In this document: in pieces, positions 1-8,537 of the stretch | Layout of the letters: every line of letters begins with the position of its first letter | How positions within the stretch are numbered: position 1 is the first letter of the stretch | Position numbers and translations under genes: made by a program | The notes under the pieces: model-generated | What the model was told of the DNA's origin: nothing | Seen by the model: the letters and a program-made list of their open reading frames with translations, nothing else | Database searches by the model: none | Origin: Oleiagrimonas sp036379395 | GTDB lineage: Bacteria; Pseudomonadota; Gammaproteobacteria; Xanthomonadales; Rhodanobacteraceae | Assembly: GCA_036379395.1 (NCBI GenBank) | Contig: DASVGR010000081.1 | Coordinates: forward strand, 1-20,748 | Direction: 5' to 3' | Length of the DNA: 20,748 bases

Positions 1-1
1 T

Positions 2-946
2 GTCGACTTCACGCACATCGACCAGACCAACAGCAACATCGGCAAGACCGATGCCACGGGCACCGGCCTGGACGTGAAACGGTTCTATCTGAATGTCGAC
101 AGCCCGTTGGACAACGTGTGGTCGCTGCATCTGACCACCGACTTCAACTACGTCAGCAACGACGGCGAAACCAACCTGTTCGTCAAGAAGGCCTACGTGC
201 AGGGACATTTCTCCGATGCCGCCGTGCTGCGCATCGGCTCGGCTGACATGCCGTGGATTCCATTCGAAGAGAAGTACTACGGTTTCCGCTACGTCGAAAA
301 CACGCTGGTGGACCGTCTCAAATACGGCAACTCGGCCGACTGGGGCCTGCACATGAACGGCCGTCTTGGTTCGGGCGGGCGTTTCGACTACGCGGTGTCG
401 GTGGTCAATGGCGCCGGCTACAAGCACGCCACCCGCAGCAAGGGCGTGGATGTCGCGGCCCGCATCGGCTTTGCGCCCGTGGACGGCATGATCATTGCCT
501 TGGGCGGCTACAGCGGCAAGCTTGGCCAGGAAACGCAAACCATTCCGGCTGATCACACCGCCACCCGTGGCGATCTGATGATTGCCTGGGCACGTGATGG
601 ATGGCGCCTGGGCGGCAGCTATTTCACGGCCAGCAACTGGAACACCGTGCTCGATCCGATAGCCGACAAGTCTTCCGGCTGGTCTACCTGGGCCAGTGCG
701 CAAGTCTCCGACAAGATCACGTTGTTCGCACGCTATGACCACGCCGATCTCAGCAAGGACATCGACCCGAAGGCCACCGACACTTATTACAACGCCGGCA
801 TACAGTTCCAGGTAACCAAGGGATTCAAGCTGGCCGCCGTGTACAAGCACGAGGCCCGCAAGGGCAGCGTGGACATGCCATTGCCACCGCACGTGGCCAA
901 CATGCGCACCAACGAAGTGGGCGTGTGGGGCCTGGTGGCGTTTTGA
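2..946 (+). CDS. Outer-membrane porin, 5' end outside window
   Basis: The reading frame is open from the window edge, so the signal peptide and N-terminus are missing; about 314 residues are visible. The sequence alternates short amphipathic strands rich in aromatic and small residues, such as DVKRFYLNVD, FVKKAYVQG and VFARYD-like segments, and it ends in a terminal Phe (GVWGLVAF). This is the usual C-terminal signature of a beta-barrel protein recognised by the BAM machinery. The style resembles phosphate-selective or carbohydrate porins (OprO/OprP or OprB-like), which let small solutes diffuse through the outer membrane. The substrate cannot be told from this fragment. An internal GTG at 74 is in frame but is not a convincing start, because barrel sequence continues upstream of it. 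The stop lies 159 bp before the next likely start codon. Confidence 0.8.
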   Translation, partial: VDFTHIDQTNSNIGKTDATGTGLDVKRFYLNVDSPLDNVWSLHLTTDFNYVSNDGETNLFVKKAYVQGHFSDAAVLRIGSADMPWIPFEEKYYGFRYVENTLVDRLKYGNSADWGLHMNGRLGSGGRFDYAVSVVNGAGYKHATRSKGVDVAARIGFAPVDGMIIALGGYSGKLGQETQTIPADHTATRGDLMIAWARDGWRLGGSYFTASNWNTVLDPIADKSSGWSTWASAQVSDKITLFARYDHADLSKDIDPKATDTYYNAGIQFQVTKGFKLAAVYKHEARKGSVDMPLPPHVANMRTNEVGVWGLVAF

Positions 947-1105
947 TCGAAACGGGTGCCGGCCATGCGGCGCGAGCGTTTGTACAGCGCCCTGCCCGCT
1001 GCATGGCCGCATCCATGCGTCTCATGGCGGATAGGCGTGGAATCCCATCGATTCGATTTCCCAAGCCATCGCAAAGTTTGGTTTGGCATGCAAAACTTGC
1101 GCGCC

Positions 1106-2848
1106 ATGCAAACTGTCCATTCCGCAACTTTCGTTTCGACCATCGCCGGATCAACGCACGGCCGGCCCTTGTGGCTAAGTACCAAGCGTCGCGAGCTGGC
1201 GGTTTTCGCCATTCTGGCCTTGCTCGTACTTGGCCTGGGCATCGGCCTGCGCGACCCGTGGCCGTCCGACGAGCCGCGCTTTGCCCTGGTCGCACACTGG
1301 ATGGTGGAGCATGGGCAGTGGCTGTTCCCGCATCGCGGCCATGAGCTGTATGCCGACAAACCGCCGCTGTTTTTCTGGCTGCAGGCGGCCAGTTACGAGG
1401 TGACCCGCAGCTGGCGTGTGGCGTTCCTGCTGCCTTCGCTGCTATCCGGTTTGTTGACACTGGGACTGGTATACGACTTGGCACGACGGCTGTGGAGCCA
1501 TCGCGCGGGGTTGCTGGCGGCGCTGGGCCTGTTGGTCAGCATCCAGTTCACCTATCAGTTTCGCGACGCGCAAATCGACCCGACGCTGACCGGTTTCATG
1601 ACCCTTGCCAACTATGCCCTGCTGCGCCACTTGCTGCTGGGGCCGAGCAAGCGCTGGTTCGCGGTCGGCTGCCTGTTTGCCGGTGTGGGCGTCATCACCA
1701 AGGGCGTGGGTTTTCTGTGCCTGCTGATGTTTGTGCCCTATGCGCTGGCCTGGCATGGCCGCTGGCGCCATCTCACACCAACTCATGGCAACTGGCGCTG
1801 GCCACTGGCTGGCATCGGACTGTTTCTGCTGCCGATCCTGGCCTGGTTGCTGCCAATGCTGGCCATGGCGCACGCCTGGGGCGATGCGCAACACGCCGCC
1901 TACGTGCAGGACATCCTGTTTCACCAGACGGCCCATCGCTACGCCGCCTTTGCCGGCCATCAGCACTCGACGTGGTATTTCCTGGGCATTGTCTGCAGCG
2001 AATGGCTGCCGCTGGCATTGGCGTTGCCGTGGGCCATACCGGCCTGGTGGCGACACTTGTGCAGGCATCGTGACGCGCGCTTCCTGCTGCCACTGGGCTG
2101 GGTGATTCTGGTGCTGGTGTTTTTCTCGCTCAGTGCCGGCAAGCGTGACGTCTACATCCTGCCGGCGCTGCCGATGTTCGCGCTGGCACTGGCTCCCTTG
2201 CTGCCCCACTTGCTGGAAAAACGCGGACCACGTTTGCTGGTGCTTCTGTTGACGCTGCTGCTGTCCGTGTTGCTGACTCTCGTCCCGATACTGGCCATGT
2301 GGCGCCATCCCTATTGGGCGCAACGATGGTCCGAAACATTTGATCCTCATTTCTGGTACCTGCTGCTGGCGTTCGGCATCATGGGGCTGGTGGCCGTCGC
2401 CTGCACGCGGCTTCGTCGCGCGCATCTGGGCTGGCTGGTCTTCGCCTGCGGCATGTGGATGCTGTACGGGTTGTGGGGTTATCCGCTGTTGAACGGAAAC
2501 CGATCCTCGCTCGACGTCATGCGCGCCGCACGCACAGCAGCGGGCCCCGACACCACCATCGGCCTGGTGGCATGGAAGGAGCAAAACCTGCTGATGATTC
2601 GGGGGCCCGTCACCGACTTCGGTTTCCTCGAACCATGGGATGTCCAATATGCGGCTGCTGTGCGCTGGCTGCACGCCGATCCGTCACATCGCCGCGTTTT
2701 TATCCGGCAAAAAGCCATGGGGCGTTGCGTGGATCGTCAGAAAGCCATCCAGTTGGGTCACGCCAACCGGTACGAATGGTGGCTGTTCGGGCTTGATGCC
2801 GTCGTTCCTGGTTGCCAGCCGGTCGACGATGGCAGCCCGCAAACGTAA
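1106..2848 (+). CDS. ArnT-like glycosyltransferase family 39 membrane protein
   Basis: This is a polytopic inner-membrane protein of 580 residues from the start chosen here. Family markers are S-D55-E56-P-R-F-A in the first periplasmic loop (the acidic catalytic pair of GT-C enzymes such as ArnT), DKPPLFFW at residues 84-91, and K346-R-D-V-Y-I-L-P-A-L-P before a later membrane span. GT39/ArnT-like enzymes transfer a sugar from an undecaprenyl-phosphate carrier to lipid A, a protein or another acceptor on the periplasmic face. The acceptor here is unknown. The start is uncertain: GTG 956, ATG 1088 and ATG 1106 are all in frame and none has a clear Shine-Dalgarno. The first membrane helix begins near residue 31 from ATG 1106, so the longer versions would add an atypical Arg-rich tail. 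The stop codon overlaps the putative regulator box of the RND operon. Confidence 0.85.
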   Translation: MQTVHSATFVSTIAGSTHGRPLWLSTKRRELAVFAILALLVLGLGIGLRDPWPSDEPRFALVAHWMVEHGQWLFPHRGHELYADKPPLFFWLQAASYEVTRSWRVAFLLPSLLSGLLTLGLVYDLARRLWSHRAGLLAALGLLVSIQFTYQFRDAQIDPTLTGFMTLANYALLRHLLLGPSKRWFAVGCLFAGVGVITKGVGFLCLLMFVPYALAWHGRWRHLTPTHGNWRWPLAGIGLFLLPILAWLLPMLAMAHAWGDAQHAAYVQDILFHQTAHRYAAFAGHQHSTWYFLGIVCSEWLPLALALPWAIPAWWRHLCRHRDARFLLPLGWVILVLVFFSLSAGKRDVYILPALPMFALALAPLLPHLLEKRGPRLLVLLLTLLLSVLLTLVPILAMWRHPYWAQRWSETFDPHFWYLLLAFGIMGLVAVACTRLRRAHLGWLVFACGMWMLYGLWGYPLLNGNRSSLDVMRAARTAAGPDTTIGLVAWKEQNLLMIRGPVTDFGFLEPWDVQYAAAVRWLHADPSHRRVFIRQKAMGRCVDRQKAIQLGHANRYEWWLFGLDAVVPGCQPVDDGSPQT

Positions 2849-2867
2849 GTCAATGCTAAGCAAGGTT
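2845..2867 (+). promoter_or_regulatory. Putative OmpR-family regulator box (TAAG-N7-TAAG) for the RND operon
   Basis: TAAG occurs at 2846-2849 and again at 2857-2860, exactly 11 bp apart. The surrounding 23 bp match the site at 10046-10067 at 15 of 23 positions when aligned on the repeats. Direct half-sites 11 bp apart are the classic spacing for dimers of OmpR/PhoB-family regulators, including PmrA and PhoP. A good -10 hexamer follows about one turn downstream. The link to the response regulator encoded at 13472-14137 is inferred. Confidence 0.5.
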
Positions 2868-2875
2868 CGTCACAC

Positions 2876-2881
2876 TATGAT
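2876..2881 (+). promoter_or_regulatory. Putative -10 element of the RND operon promoter
   Basis: TATGAT matches the sigma-70 -10 consensus at five of six positions and lies 15 bp after the second TAAG half-site. There is no good -35 hexamer, which fits an activator-dependent promoter. Transcription would begin near 2888, and this argues against the ATG at 2884 as the translation start of the next gene. Confidence 0.45.
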
Positions 2882-2940
2882 CCATGTTCAACGCCTGCCA
2901 TTCCATCCAGCCCGGTTTGCCGATGCGTCGAACACAGTGC

Positions 2941-4335
2941 ATGCCATTGAAACTCGCCAGCGCATTGGCGCTGGTCGCAACGCTGGCAGGCTGCGCCACG
3001 TGGAGCGCCTTGCCACTGGGTGATGGCACCGGGGCGAGCGTGGCCCGATTGAAGGTCCCCGTGTCAAGCATGCCCACGCGCCCTTTGGCACGACATGTTT
3101 TCGACCCGGCCAACGGGTTGGACGTCACCGAAGTAGCCATGCTGGCGGTGGCCAACAACCCGGCTCTGAAGATCAAACGCGACGATCTCGGCATCGCCGG
3201 CGCGCAGGCTTTTGCGGCCGGCCTGTTGCCCGATCCGCAAATAAGCGCCGGCATGGGCTACCCGACGTCCTCGGGGCCCGGACTGACGCGTGCTTTCGAT
3301 TTCGGCCTCAGCGAAGACCTGAGCGCCCTGTTGACCCGTTCGAATCACGTGCATGCCGCGCAAGCCCATCAGCGCCAGGTCAATCTGGAATTGCTTTGGG
3401 CCGAATGGCAAACGATCGCCCGCTCACGCTTGCTGTTCAGCCAGATCCGCACCAACACGGCACAGGAACAACTATTGCATCGCGAGGCCGCCGCATTGGT
3501 ACCGCTTGGCGACCAGATCGAACGCGCCGTCAAGGCGGGCAACCTCACCTACGCCGGCGCCGCGAGCGGGCTCGATGCCGTTGCCGACATCCATCGGCAA
3601 CTGGCCCGGGCCACGCGTGCACGCATCAAGGCCGAACATGCCTTGCGTCTGCTGCTGGGGCTGAAAGCCACCGCACCGCTGCATCTGGTGGGCAAGCCGT
3701 GGCCAGCCAAACCGACGACCGCGCAAGTGGAACAAGCCTTGACCGACCTGCCCGAGCGTCGCCCCGACCTGCTGGCGCTGCAAGCTGGCTACCAGGCCCA
3801 GAACGCACGACTGCGCGGGGCGATCCTGGCCCAGTTCCCGGCCATAACGCTGGGTTTTACCCGCTCGCGTGACACCAGCAACATCTACACCTCTGGATTC
3901 AGCTTGGGCATCACCTTGCCTCTGTTCAACCGCAATCGCGGCAACATCGCCATCGCCCGCGCCACACGCAAGCGTCTGCACGATGTCTACGCGGCACGCC
4001 TGCTGACCACACGCAGCGACATGGATCAGTTGCAAAAAGATCTTGCCTCGCTGCATGACGAAATGACCGTCGCGTCACGTCATGCCGGGCAACTGGACAA
4101 GGCGCGTGCGGCAGCCGAACGTGCCTGGCAAGTCGGCCTGCTCGACTGGCCCACGTATCTCGCCATCCGGCAAAGAGCCCTGCAGGCCGATCAAGCCAGA
4201 TTGGCCCTGCGTCAGCAACTGGCCACGCAGTCGATCGCGCTGGAGACACTCGTTGGCGGCGACTGGAACACCACCAACGGAGCCAGCGCCATGGCGCACA
4301 CCCACTCCGCATCATCTCCACGATCTTCCTCATGA
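2941..4335 (+). CDS. TolC-family outer-membrane efflux lipoprotein
   Basis: This is a 464-residue outer-membrane channel subunit of a tripartite RND pump. It forms the exit duct that docks on the periplasmic adaptor. The N-terminus is a lipoprotein signal peptide with lipobox LAGC, so Cys18 would be lipidated. The body has two long helical OEP repeats, with features such as LYS-free helical stretches (LLHREAAALVPLGDQIERAVKAG, split here by its hydrophobic core) and the barrel-type strand segment near GFSLGITLPLFNRNRGNI. That segment is typical of CzcC/CusC-like factors. Upstream in-frame ATGs at 2884 and 2923 would precede the signal peptide with extra residues; 2884 also falls before the predicted transcription start. 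The stop overlaps the adaptor start by four bases (ATGA), indicating translational coupling. Confidence 0.88.
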   Translation: MPLKLASALALVATLAGCATWSALPLGDGTGASVARLKVPVSSMPTRPLARHVFDPANGLDVTEVAMLAVANNPALKIKRDDLGIAGAQAFAAGLLPDPQISAGMGYPTSSGPGLTRAFDFGLSEDLSALLTRSNHVHAAQAHQRQVNLELLWAEWQTIARSRLLFSQIRTNTAQEQLLHREAAALVPLGDQIERAVKAGNLTYAGAASGLDAVADIHRQLARATRARIKAEHALRLLLGLKATAPLHLVGKPWPAKPTTAQVEQALTDLPERRPDLLALQAGYQAQNARLRGAILAQFPAITLGFTRSRDTSNIYTSGFSLGITLPLFNRNRGNIAIARATRKRLHDVYAARLLTTRSDMDQLQKDLASLHDEMTVASRHAGQLDKARAAAERAWQVGLLDWPTYLAIRQRALQADQARLALRQQLATQSIALETLVGGDWNTTNGASAMAHTHSASSPRSSS

Positions 4336-5414
4336 CCGTTTTCCCGACTCGCCTTGCCGGCCCCCTTCTGGCCGCGTGCCTTCTCGCCGCCTGCGGCAAT
4401 ACCACCCCGGCCACGCCGCCGCCCAGCGTCGCGGTGACGACCATCAAGCCGCAACAACAGTCATTCACCGACACCGTGGCCGCGCTGGGTTCGGTGACGG
4501 GTGACCCCAGCCGTATCCGACAGTTGAGCCTTGCCCAGGGAGGCGAAGTCGTGGCGCTCATGGCGGCTTCGGGGCAATCGGTACACGCGGGACAAGCCTT
4601 GCTGAAAGTTGCCATGACACCGGCGGCACGCAAAGCGTACAAGCAGGCCCAAAACGCTTTGACCCTGGCGCGCGATCAATGGTCCCAAACCCGCCATCTG
4701 GCGACCCGGCATCTGGCCACGCAGGCGCAGGTGGACGCCGCGCGCAAAGCCGTTGACGACGCCGAAGCCGCGTTGCAGGCCCAGCGCCAACTGGGCGGCG
4801 CCCATGCCATCGAAACCGTCACGGCACCCTCGAACGGCGTGGTGACCAGCCTCCTCGTCGCCCAGGGCCAACGCGTGGCGGCCAACGCCACGCTGGCCAC
4901 CTTCGTGCCGACCGATGCCCTGCTGGCGCAATTGGGCGTGGATCCAGCCCAGGCTGATCGCATCAAGGTGGGCATGCCGGTCACGTTGCACGCTGTCTAC
5001 GGAACAACCGGGGACGCCACCGGCAAAGTGCGCATGGTCGGACATCACATCGATCCGGCCACGCATCAGGTTTCAGTACAAGTAACGCTGCCTGCCGCGT
5101 GGGCAGCCCGGATTGTTGCGGGAACCGCCTTGTCCGCACGCATCCGCATCGACCGCTACACCGCCTGGGCCGTGCCACGCCAGTCGTTGCGCCGTGACGC
5201 CAATGGTGCCTTCGTGTTTCAGGTCGACAAGGGCAAGGCCAAACGCGTGGATGTCACGGTGCGCTCGCCCGAAGGCACCACGGTTGGCGTCACCGGCCAG
5301 CTTGACGCCAACCTGCCCGTCATTGTCGCCGGCAGCTACGAAGCGGCCAACGGCATTCCCGTGCGCCAGCCCAAGGCAGGCATGGCGCCTTCGCACAGGG
5401 TGTCATCCCGATGA
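4332..5414 (+). CDS. RND efflux periplasmic adaptor (membrane fusion) lipoprotein
   Basis: This 360-residue HlyD/RND adaptor bridges the inner-membrane pump and the outer-membrane channel. A lipoprotein signal ends in LLAAC, with Cys21 the likely lipidation site. A lipoyl half-motif follows (GGEVVALMAASGQSV, residues about 75-90), then a short alpha-hairpin at about 100-155 rich in Ala, Gln and Arg. The second lipoyl half comes next (APSNGVVTSLLVAQGQRV), then beta-barrel and membrane-proximal domains to the C-terminus. The length is normal for compact CzcB/MdtA-type adaptors. No His-rich or Met-rich metal-binding extension is present, so a heavy-metal role is not supported. It overlaps both neighbours by four bases (ATGA at each end), so the three pump genes are translationally coupled. 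Confidence 0.9.
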   Translation: MTVFPTRLAGPLLAACLLAACGNTTPATPPPSVAVTTIKPQQQSFTDTVAALGSVTGDPSRIRQLSLAQGGEVVALMAASGQSVHAGQALLKVAMTPAARKAYKQAQNALTLARDQWSQTRHLATRHLATQAQVDAARKAVDDAEAALQAQRQLGGAHAIETVTAPSNGVVTSLLVAQGQRVAANATLATFVPTDALLAQLGVDPAQADRIKVGMPVTLHAVYGTTGDATGKVRMVGHHIDPATHQVSVQVTLPAAWAARIVAGTALSARIRIDRYTAWAVPRQSLRRDANGAFVFQVDKGKAKRVDVTVRSPEGTTVGVTGQLDANLPVIVAGSYEAANGIPVRQPKAGMAPSHRVSSR

Positions 5415-8400
5415 CGTTGGTGGCCTGGTTTCAGACGCACCGTCGTTCGCTGCTGTTTCTGGTGCTGATTTTGGCGCTGGGTGGACTGGCAGCCGTCTTC
5501 AGCCTGCCGGTGGCGCTGTTCCCGGACGTGTCGTTTCCACGCGTGCGGGTATCCATCGATGCCGGCGCGCGGCCGGCACAGCAGACGGTCGCGGCCATCA
5601 CCACGCCGGTGGAGGAAGCCATCCGCCACGTGCGCGGCGTGCGCAACGTGCGTTCGACCACCAGTCGCGGCAGCGCCGAAATCAACGTCGATTTCGACTG
5701 GGGCACGGACATGAGCCGCGCCTTCCTGAATGTCAACGCCGCCATGAGCCAAATCCTGCCGGAATTGCCGCCAGGCACGCGCATCCACGCGGTGCGCATG
5801 GACCCCACCGTCGATGAGCCGGTGTTCGCCTTCAGCTTGCGCAGCCACTCGTTGACGCCCACGCAGCTGTACGACATTGCGCAATACCAGCTGCGGCCGC
5901 TGCTCAGTGGCGTCAAGGGCGTGGCCAATGTCGACGTGCAAGGTCGCGGCATCGGCGAGCTGCACGTCAACATTGATCCCGGCAAACTGCGTGCCGCGCA
6001 TCTTTCAATGGCCGACGTGGTGCATGCCATTGCGCAGGCGGCCGACATTTCCGCCCTGGGCCGCCTCGCCGACCACCATCAATTGTTCCTTGTCCTGGCC
6101 GACAACCAGCCCGACAGCCTGGCGACTCTGCGCAAGGTCGTGCTGCGCGCCACGCCCACCGGCACCATCCGCGTGGGCGATGTCGCCACCGTCACGCGCG
6201 GCATCAAGCCGCAATGGATCCGCACCGGCGCCGACGGTCATCCGGCATTGCTGATGCAGGTTTTCCAGCAACCCTCGGCCAACTCCGTCGCCATGGTCGA
6301 TGCGGTCAAGGCCAAACTCGCGGCCTACCGGTCGCAATTGCCGCCCGGCGTGAAAATCGCCACCTGGTATGACCAGACGCAGCTGGTGCGCAGCTCGGCC
6401 GGCAGCGTGCGCGACGCCATCGGCATCGGCATCGTACTGGCCGGATTGGTATTGCTGATTTTTCTGCGCAATGCGCGCGTCATCCTGATCGCGCTGATCA
6501 TCGTGCCGGCCACTCTGGCCATCACCACACTGCTGCTGAAAACGCTCGGCATGAGCTTCAACATGATGACGCTGGGCGGCATGGCGGCCGCCGTCGGCCT
6601 ATTGATCGACGACGTGGTGGTGATGCTGGAACACATCATGCGACGCCTGCGCAGCCGCGACGGGACGCACCCCAAACGCAGCCTGGGCGAACGCATCTTC
6701 GGCGCCGCGCGCGAGTTTGCACGTCCGCAGACCGGTTCGTCCCTGGCCACCATCGTGATCTTTTTGCCGCTGGCCTCGCTGACCGGCGTGACCGGCGCCT
6801 TTTTCAAGGCGCTGGCGTTGACCATGGCCAGCGCGTTGGCCATTTCCTACCTGCTGACGTTCATTGCCGTGCCGCTGCTGGCCGAATGGATGATCGACGA
6901 ACGTCATGCGCAGGAGCACCCGCCGACCCGGATGTGGCAAGCCCTCACCCGCTTCTACGAACGCAACCTGCAACGCGTGATACGTCGGCCGGCCTTGCTG
7001 CTGATCGGCCTGCTTCCGCTGCTCGTCGCCGGCGGCCTGGCCTATCGCTCGGTCGGCAGCGGTTTCATGCCGCAAATGGACGAAGGCGGCTTCACGCTCG
7101 ACTACCTTTCGCCACCGGGCACGTCGCTGGCCGAAACCAACCGCCTGCTCAAGCAGGTCGGCACGATCCTGGCGGCCAACCCTTATGTCGACACGTGGTC
7201 ACGCCGCACCGGCCTGCAACTGGGTGGCGGTCTGACCGAAGCCGACAGGGGCGATATTTTCGTGCGCCTGAAAAACGGCCCACGACCGTCCACGACGCAC
7301 ATCATGGAACACATCCGCGGCGAAATCGTGGCCAAGGTGCCGGGGCTGGACGTGGACGTTTCCCAGCTGCTCGAAGACATGATCGGCGACCTGACCGCCG
7401 TGCCGCAGCCCATTGAAGTCAAATTGTTCTCCGACAATGTCGACGAACTGGACGCCACGGCGCGCAAGGTCGCGGCACAACTGGGCAAGATCCCGGGTGT
7501 GGTCAGCGTGCGCGACGGCATCAACCCGGCGGGCAATGCGCTGGAAGTGCATGTGGATCCTGTCAAGGCGGCCTTGCTGGGTTTCGATCCGCACAGCATC
7601 GCCACGCAAGTGGCCACGGCGGTGGCTGGCAAGATTGCCGCCCGCCTGCCGCAAGGCCCCAAAATGGTGGCCGTGCGCGTGTGGATTCCATCGTCCCGGC
7701 GCGCGCGCATCGAGCAACTCGCGGCATTGCCCATCCGCAACGCCGCCGGCCAGGTGTTTCCCCTGTCGCGCGTGGCCACCTTGACCGCACAGCATGGCCA
7801 GCCCGAGATCGACCACGAAAACCTCAAGCGCATGCTCGCCGTGACGGCCCGCATCGCCGGACGCGACACCGGTTCGACCATGCGCGATGTCAAGAAGGTG
7901 CTGGCCCGTCCCGGCGAACTGCCTCCCGGCATGTACGACACCCTGGGCGGGCTTTACCACCAGCAGCAGATCGCCTTTCGCGGTCTGACCATCGTGCTGC
8001 TGACCGCCTTCGCGCTGGTCTTCACGCTGCTGCTGTTCCTGTACGAAAGCTTCCGTGTTGCCGTCGCGGTACTGCTCCAACCGTTGCTGGCCATGTGCGC
8101 CGTGTTCATCGGCCTGTGGCTGACCGGCACCGAGCTCAACATTTCGTCGATGATGGGCATGACCATGATTGTCGGCATCGTCACGGAACTGGCCATTTTC
8201 TTTTTCTCCGAACTGGCCGAAGTGCGCTCGCATACCGACGCCGCGCCCCGGCTGTCACTGGAGGACGAACTTCTGGTTGCCGGCAAACATCGCCTGCGCG
8301 CCATCATCATGTCGATGCTGGCCGCGGTATTGACGCTGGCACCGCTGGCGCTGGCCATCGGGCGCGGCTCACAGATGCAGCAACCACTGGCCACTGCCAT

Positions 8401-8506
8401 CATCTTCGGTATGCTGGCGGCGGTGCCGCTGGTACTGGTGGTGATGCCGGCGTTGTACGCGCTGATGGCACGCCACCACGGCACGCCTGGTCATCCGCAG
8501 GCGTGA
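5411..8506 (+). CDS. RND efflux pump inner-membrane permease
   Basis: This is a full-length, 1031-residue proton-driven RND transporter. It has the usual two-fold layout: TM1 at residues 12-33, a porter domain, TM2-6, a second porter domain starting near FMPQMDEGGF, and TM8-12. TM4 contains GLLIDD with the proton-relay pair Asp400-Asp401, as in HAE-type (AcrB-like) pumps rather than the single Asp of heavy-metal CzcA-type pumps. In TM10, where AcrB has Lys940, the sequence is GIVTE-LAIFFFSE, so Glu926 occupies the relay position. The substrate may be hydrophobic drugs, organic acids or lipids, and cannot be fixed from sequence. It is the last gene of the ATGA-coupled trio, and the next operon gene follows after 31 bp. 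Confidence 0.92.
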   Translation: MTLVAWFQTHRRSLLFLVLILALGGLAAVFSLPVALFPDVSFPRVRVSIDAGARPAQQTVAAITTPVEEAIRHVRGVRNVRSTTSRGSAEINVDFDWGTDMSRAFLNVNAAMSQILPELPPGTRIHAVRMDPTVDEPVFAFSLRSHSLTPTQLYDIAQYQLRPLLSGVKGVANVDVQGRGIGELHVNIDPGKLRAAHLSMADVVHAIAQAADISALGRLADHHQLFLVLADNQPDSLATLRKVVLRATPTGTIRVGDVATVTRGIKPQWIRTGADGHPALLMQVFQQPSANSVAMVDAVKAKLAAYRSQLPPGVKIATWYDQTQLVRSSAGSVRDAIGIGIVLAGLVLLIFLRNARVILIALIIVPATLAITTLLLKTLGMSFNMMTLGGMAAAVGLLIDDVVVMLEHIMRRLRSRDGTHPKRSLGERIFGAAREFARPQTGSSLATIVIFLPLASLTGVTGAFFKALALTMASALAISYLLTFIAVPLLAEWMIDERHAQEHPPTRMWQALTRFYERNLQRVIRRPALLLIGLLPLLVAGGLAYRSVGSGFMPQMDEGGFTLDYLSPPGTSLAETNRLLKQVGTILAANPYVDTWSRRTGLQLGGGLTEADRGDIFVRLKNGPRPSTTHIMEHIRGEIVAKVPGLDVDVSQLLEDMIGDLTAVPQPIEVKLFSDNVDELDATARKVAAQLGKIPGVVSVRDGINPAGNALEVHVDPVKAALLGFDPHSIATQVATAVAGKIAARLPQGPKMVAVRVWIPSSRRARIEQLAALPIRNAAGQVFPLSRVATLTAQHGQPEIDHENLKRMLAVTARIAGRDTGSTMRDVKKVLARPGELPPGMYDTLGGLYHQQQIAFRGLTIVLLTAFALVFTLLLFLYESFRVAVAVLLQPLLAMCAVFIGLWLTGTELNISSMMGMTMIVGIVTELAIFFFSELAEVRSHTDAAPRLSLEDELLVAGKHRLRAIIMSMLAAVLTLAPLALAIGRGSQMQQPLATAIIFGMLAAVPLVLVVMPALYALMARHHGTPGHPQA

Positions 8507-8526
8507 TCTGATCGACTGGATGTTGC

Positions 8527-8533
8527 GGAGGAG
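8527..8533 (+). promoter_or_regulatory. Strong ribosome binding site deciding the 8538 start
   Basis: GGAGGAG lies 4 bp upstream of ATG 8538. It favours this start over the in-frame ATG at 8520, which would place the Shine-Dalgarno inside the coding region. Confidence 0.75.
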
Positions 8534-8537
8534 CGCC

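Noticed and set aside
1081..1116. CATGCAAA direct repeat and imperfect inverted repeat near the GT39 start
   Set aside because: The repeats are short and imperfect, and no promoter elements line up with them, so I cannot support a regulatory call.
1442..2674. 410-codon open frame on the - strand
   Set aside because: It is antisense to the GT39 gene; the product is Gln/His/Arg-rich low complexity with no membrane or domain signature.
2884..2940. Upstream starts ATG 2884 and ATG 2923 for the TolC-family gene
   Set aside because: Neither has a ribosome binding site. They would put up to 19 extra residues before a clean lipoprotein signal, and 2884 lies before the predicted transcription start.
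4332..8506. Heavy-metal (CzcCBA/CusCBA) efflux assignment
   Set aside because: The gene order is similar, but the adaptor lacks metal-binding extensions and the permease has the IDD motif of drug-type pumps. A specific metal role is not supported.
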